DNA from: Kribbella rubisoli
Lineage (GTDB): Bacteria > Actinomycetota > Actinomycetes > Propionibacteriales > Kribbellaceae
DNA length: 64,000 nucleotides
Assembly: GCF_004217145.1 (NCBI RefSeq)
Contig: NZ_SHKR01000018.1
Location: forward strand, 248,001 to 312,000
Direction: 5' to 3'
Part shown: piece by piece, positions 61,940-64,000 of the stretch
Layout: each line of letters starts with the position of its first letter
How positions within the stretch are numbered: the stretch's first letter is position 1
Notes under the pieces: generated by a model
Database searches by the model: none
What the model was told of the DNA's origin: nothing
Seen by the model: the letters and a program-made list of their open reading frames with translations, nothing else
Position numbers and translations under genes: made by a program

Positions 61940-63025
61940 TCACGCGGTCGTTTCGGATTTCGCCATCTCGACGCGGTAGTCGTAGATCGGGCGGTAGCGG
62001 TCGTACAGCGTGGTCAGGATGCTGAACAAGAAGACGAAGAACAGGGTGTCGATCGGCTGGATGTGCCCCTCGCCCCGCCTTAGCAGCAGCGCCGCGACGG
62101 TGACCAAGGCGATGTTGGTGACGAAGACGACCAGGAACGAGATCCCGGCCGACTGCCACGAATGACCTCGCTTCGCCGCCCACAGCCCCAGCGCGGCATT
62201 GACGATCGCATAAAAGGCGACGCCGAGGAAGATCTGCAGACTGGTCGCGTCGACCCCTGGCAGGACCCGGCCGTAGATCACGCTGATCAGCCCGATCAGG
62301 AAGATCTTCTCCAGCGCAGCCTCGTCGAAGACCTTCCGGTGTCTTGCCTGGAAGGCGGCCCGTTCGCGGGCCGTGGCGACCGCCGACGGCAACGGGTCGG
62401 CCGCGATCCGCAACGACCAGTCGCGCTGCGGCAGCCGAGGCCGTACGACGAACAGCAGGACCGCGATCAGTATCAGGATGCCGGCAGCGAGCGCCGGACC
62501 GAACCACGGCACATCGCGGATCGTGTCCGTGACGTCGAGCTTCGCGATATGGATCCAGTACTCCTGCGGCAGCTTGATGAAGATCCAGATCGCACCCGCG
62601 ACGATCAGCCAGAACTTGAACCCGCCTCGCCGCGGGTTCCACCGCGTGCGGACAGTCTCGTAGGCGATGAAGAAGTACTCGAACGTATTCGGGAACACCA
62701 GCAACAGCCAGCGCAGGCCGGTCAGCTCGAACGCCACCACACCGATCTGCCGGTAGAAGAACAGAAATCGGTTGATCCGGAACGCCGACAGATTCGCCCA
62801 GTTGCGCAGGCCCGCTGTGTACGCAACGGACAGATAGAACACGTCCATCGCCTTGTCGTAGCTCTGGTAGAACGGCGGATTGAATCCGAACGTCTGGAAG
62901 ATCGTCTGATCAGCCGCGTCCAGCACCAGACAGGCGATGATCGCCGGCAGCGGATACTTCGGGATGAACAGGGGCAACACGAAGCGCGCCAGCACCACGC
63001 TCCAGAACACGACATCGACGCCCAT
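61940..63025 (-). CDS. Multi-pass integral membrane protein of unknown function
   Basis: This 361-aa protein has about eight hydrophobic segments, beginning V-V-F-W-S-V-V-L-A-R-F-V-L-P-L-F. A soluble loop in the middle (D-W-S-L-R-I-A-A-D-P-L and A-R-H-R-K-V-F-D-E-A) precedes the final four segments. No family is recognised. ATG 63025 has a G-rich stretch upstream; ATG 63049 would add eight residues. It is divergent from the epoxide hydrolase gene. Confidence 0.8.
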   Translation of the reverse strand: MGVDVVFWSVVLARFVLPLFIPKYPLPAIIACLVLDAADQTIFQTFGFNPPFYQSYDKAMDVFYLSVAYTAGLRNWANLSAFRINRFLFFYRQIGVVAFELTGLRWLLLVFPNTFEYFFIAYETVRTRWNPRRGGFKFWLIVAGAIWIFIKLPQEYWIHIAKLDVTDTIRDVPWFGPALAAGILILIAVLLFVVRPRLPQRDWSLRIAADPLPSAVATARERAAFQARHRKVFDEAALEKIFLIGLISVIYGRVLPGVDATSLQIFLGVAFYAIVNAALGLWAAKRGHSWQSAGISFLVVFVTNIALVTVAALLLRRGEGHIQPIDTLFFVFLFSILTTLYDRYRPIYDYRVEMAKSETTA

Positions 63026-63141
63026 CGCCCCCACCCCCGGGACAACCATTCGTGCAACGATCGTAAGCGCCGTCCCAGGGTAACGACGTCGGTCAGTTGA
63101 CGATCGACAACGAGCAGCGAACGCAAGGGGAGGACAGGATC

Positions 63142-64000
63142 ATGAGTGACACCACGGCTGCGAGCGCGCAGGGCACGGTCCGAGCGTTCCGAATCGACGT
63201 ACCTCAGGGCGAGATCGACGAGCTGCGCCGCCGCATTGACGCCACGCGCTGGCCGACCAAGGAACTCGTCTCCGATCGGTCGCAGGGTGTGCAACTGGCG
63301 GCGCTACAGAATCTCGCGCGCTACTGGACAGCTGAGTACGACTGGCGCCAGTGCGAGGCGCGGTTGAACGCGCTTCCGCAGTACAAGACCGAGATCGACG
63401 GGCTGGACATCCACTTCATCCACGTCGAGTCACCGCATGAGAACGCGTTGCCGTTGATCGTGACGCACGGCTGGCCGGGCTCCGTCGTCGAGCTGCTCGA
63501 GACGATCGGCCCACTCACCGACCCGACCGCGCACGGCGGCCGCGCTGAGGACGCCTTCCATCTCGTGCTGCCGTCGATCCCCGGCTACGGGTTCTCCGAT
63601 GAGCCGACCGAGCTCGGTTGGGGACCGATCCGGATAGGAAGGGCGTGGGACGAGCTGATGCGGCGCCTGGGTTACACGGCGTACGTCGCACAGGGGGGCG
63701 ACGTGGGCTCCCAGGTCACCGACGCGATGGGCCGGCTCGCACTCGACGGGTTGATCGGCATCCACACCAACCTCCTCACGCCGGCGCTCGGCGATGCCGA
63801 GGCCCTGAGCGAGTCGCCGCCGTCGACAGAAGAACGTGCCGCCCTCGACCAGCTCGCCGAATTCCACGCGACCGGTACCGGGTACTTCGTGGAGCAGGCG
63901 ACGCGCCCGGAGACGATCGGCTACGCCCTCCTGGACTCCCCCGTCGCGTTGGCGGCGTGGATGATCGATCACGATACCGACAGCTACCAGAAGATCGCCC
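63142..64000 (+). CDS. Epoxide hydrolase family protein, 3' end outside window
   Basis: The first 286 codons of an epoxide hydrolase are present. The N-terminal EHN domain has V-P-Q-G-E-I-D-E-L-R-R-R-I-D-A-T-R-W-P. An alpha/beta hydrolase core follows with oxyanion H-G-W-P-G-S, P-S-I-P-G-Y-G-F-S and nucleophile Asp in Q-G-G-D-V-G-S. AGGGGAGGA precedes ATG 63142. The family is about 370-400 aa, so roughly 100 residues, including the catalytic His, lie beyond the window. The substrate is an unidentified epoxide. Confidence 0.9.
   Translation, partial: MSDTTAASAQGTVRAFRIDVPQGEIDELRRRIDATRWPTKELVSDRSQGVQLAALQNLARYWTAEYDWRQCEARLNALPQYKTEIDGLDIHFIHVESPHENALPLIVTHGWPGSVVELLETIGPLTDPTAHGGRAEDAFHLVLPSIPGYGFSDEPTELGWGPIRIGRAWDELMRRLGYTAYVAQGGDVGSQVTDAMGRLALDGLIGIHTNLLTPALGDAEALSESPPSTEERAALDQLAEFHATGTGYFVEQATRPETIGYALLDSPVALAAWMIDHDTDSYQKIA

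Overview
This is a high-GC actinobacterial chromosome segment. It has frequent GTG starts, four-base ATGA/GTGA gene overlaps, many sugar ABC importers with LacI/DeoR regulators, large LuxR-type (LAL) regulators, F420-type oxidoreductases and a ureABCFGD urease cluster. The gene mix fits a soil Propionibacteriales member such as Kribbella; that placement is inferred from content, since no marker gene is present. No rRNA, tRNA, CRISPR array or intact transposase was seen.

Layout: 1-3 kb, the 3' part of a GH127 arabinofuranosidase and a CE7 acetyl esterase (plant polysaccharide use). 3-6.2 kb, azlD/azlC exporter genes behind a CGNR zinc-finger regulator and a GH13 (TreS-like) enzyme. 6.3-10.3 kb, a GNAT enzyme and a divergent gabT/PucR pair. 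10.3-13.9 kb, a secreted glycoside hydrolase with a C-terminal CBM and its LacI regulator; copies of the palindrome TCGAATCGATTCGA lie upstream of both genes. 14.2-15.8 kb, a small P-loop kinase-like gene, then a rearrangement scar made of LacI and metallo-beta-lactamase-fold fragments.

15.8-28.3 kb is the metabolic core. Two sugar ABC importers, neither with its own ATPase, are arranged around one DeoR repressor. The left one (binding protein, two permeases, an unrecognised 471-aa TIM-barrel-like protein) reads leftward. The right one (binding protein, two permeases, GH4 glycosidase, SIS-domain isomerase, BadF-type sugar kinase) reads rightward with almost every gene overlapping the next. 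TGCGCA-based repeats lie upstream of both. An MsmK/UgpC-type ATPase at 47.7 kb could energise them.

28.7-30.2 kb is a gene graveyard (amidase tail with an internal stop, acyl-CoA dehydrogenase tail, two other fragments). 30.2-34.3 kb holds an HdeD membrane protein, an M20 peptidase and a frameshifted Dcu-type carrier. 34.3-39.7 kb holds a DipZ-like thioredoxin, a first LAL regulator, a peroxiredoxin-like protein and an F420-type LLM enzyme. 40-46 kb is a beta-propeller gene followed at once by ureABCFGD, without ureE; the UreC active-site flap has Thr where Cys is usual. 45.9-47.5 kb is a three-gene operon for a sulfite-oxidase-fold molybdoenzyme, its flavin reductase and a Cys-rich small protein.

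48.7-58.7 kb carries three more LAL regulators and a flavin disulfide reductase; the last LAL protein has Arg in place of the Walker A Lys. 58.6-60.8 kb is an operon of SDR, a free-standing ScoMcrA-type N-terminal head domain and an alpha/beta hydrolase. The window ends with a small conserved protein, a multi-pass membrane protein and the 5' part of an epoxide hydrolase.
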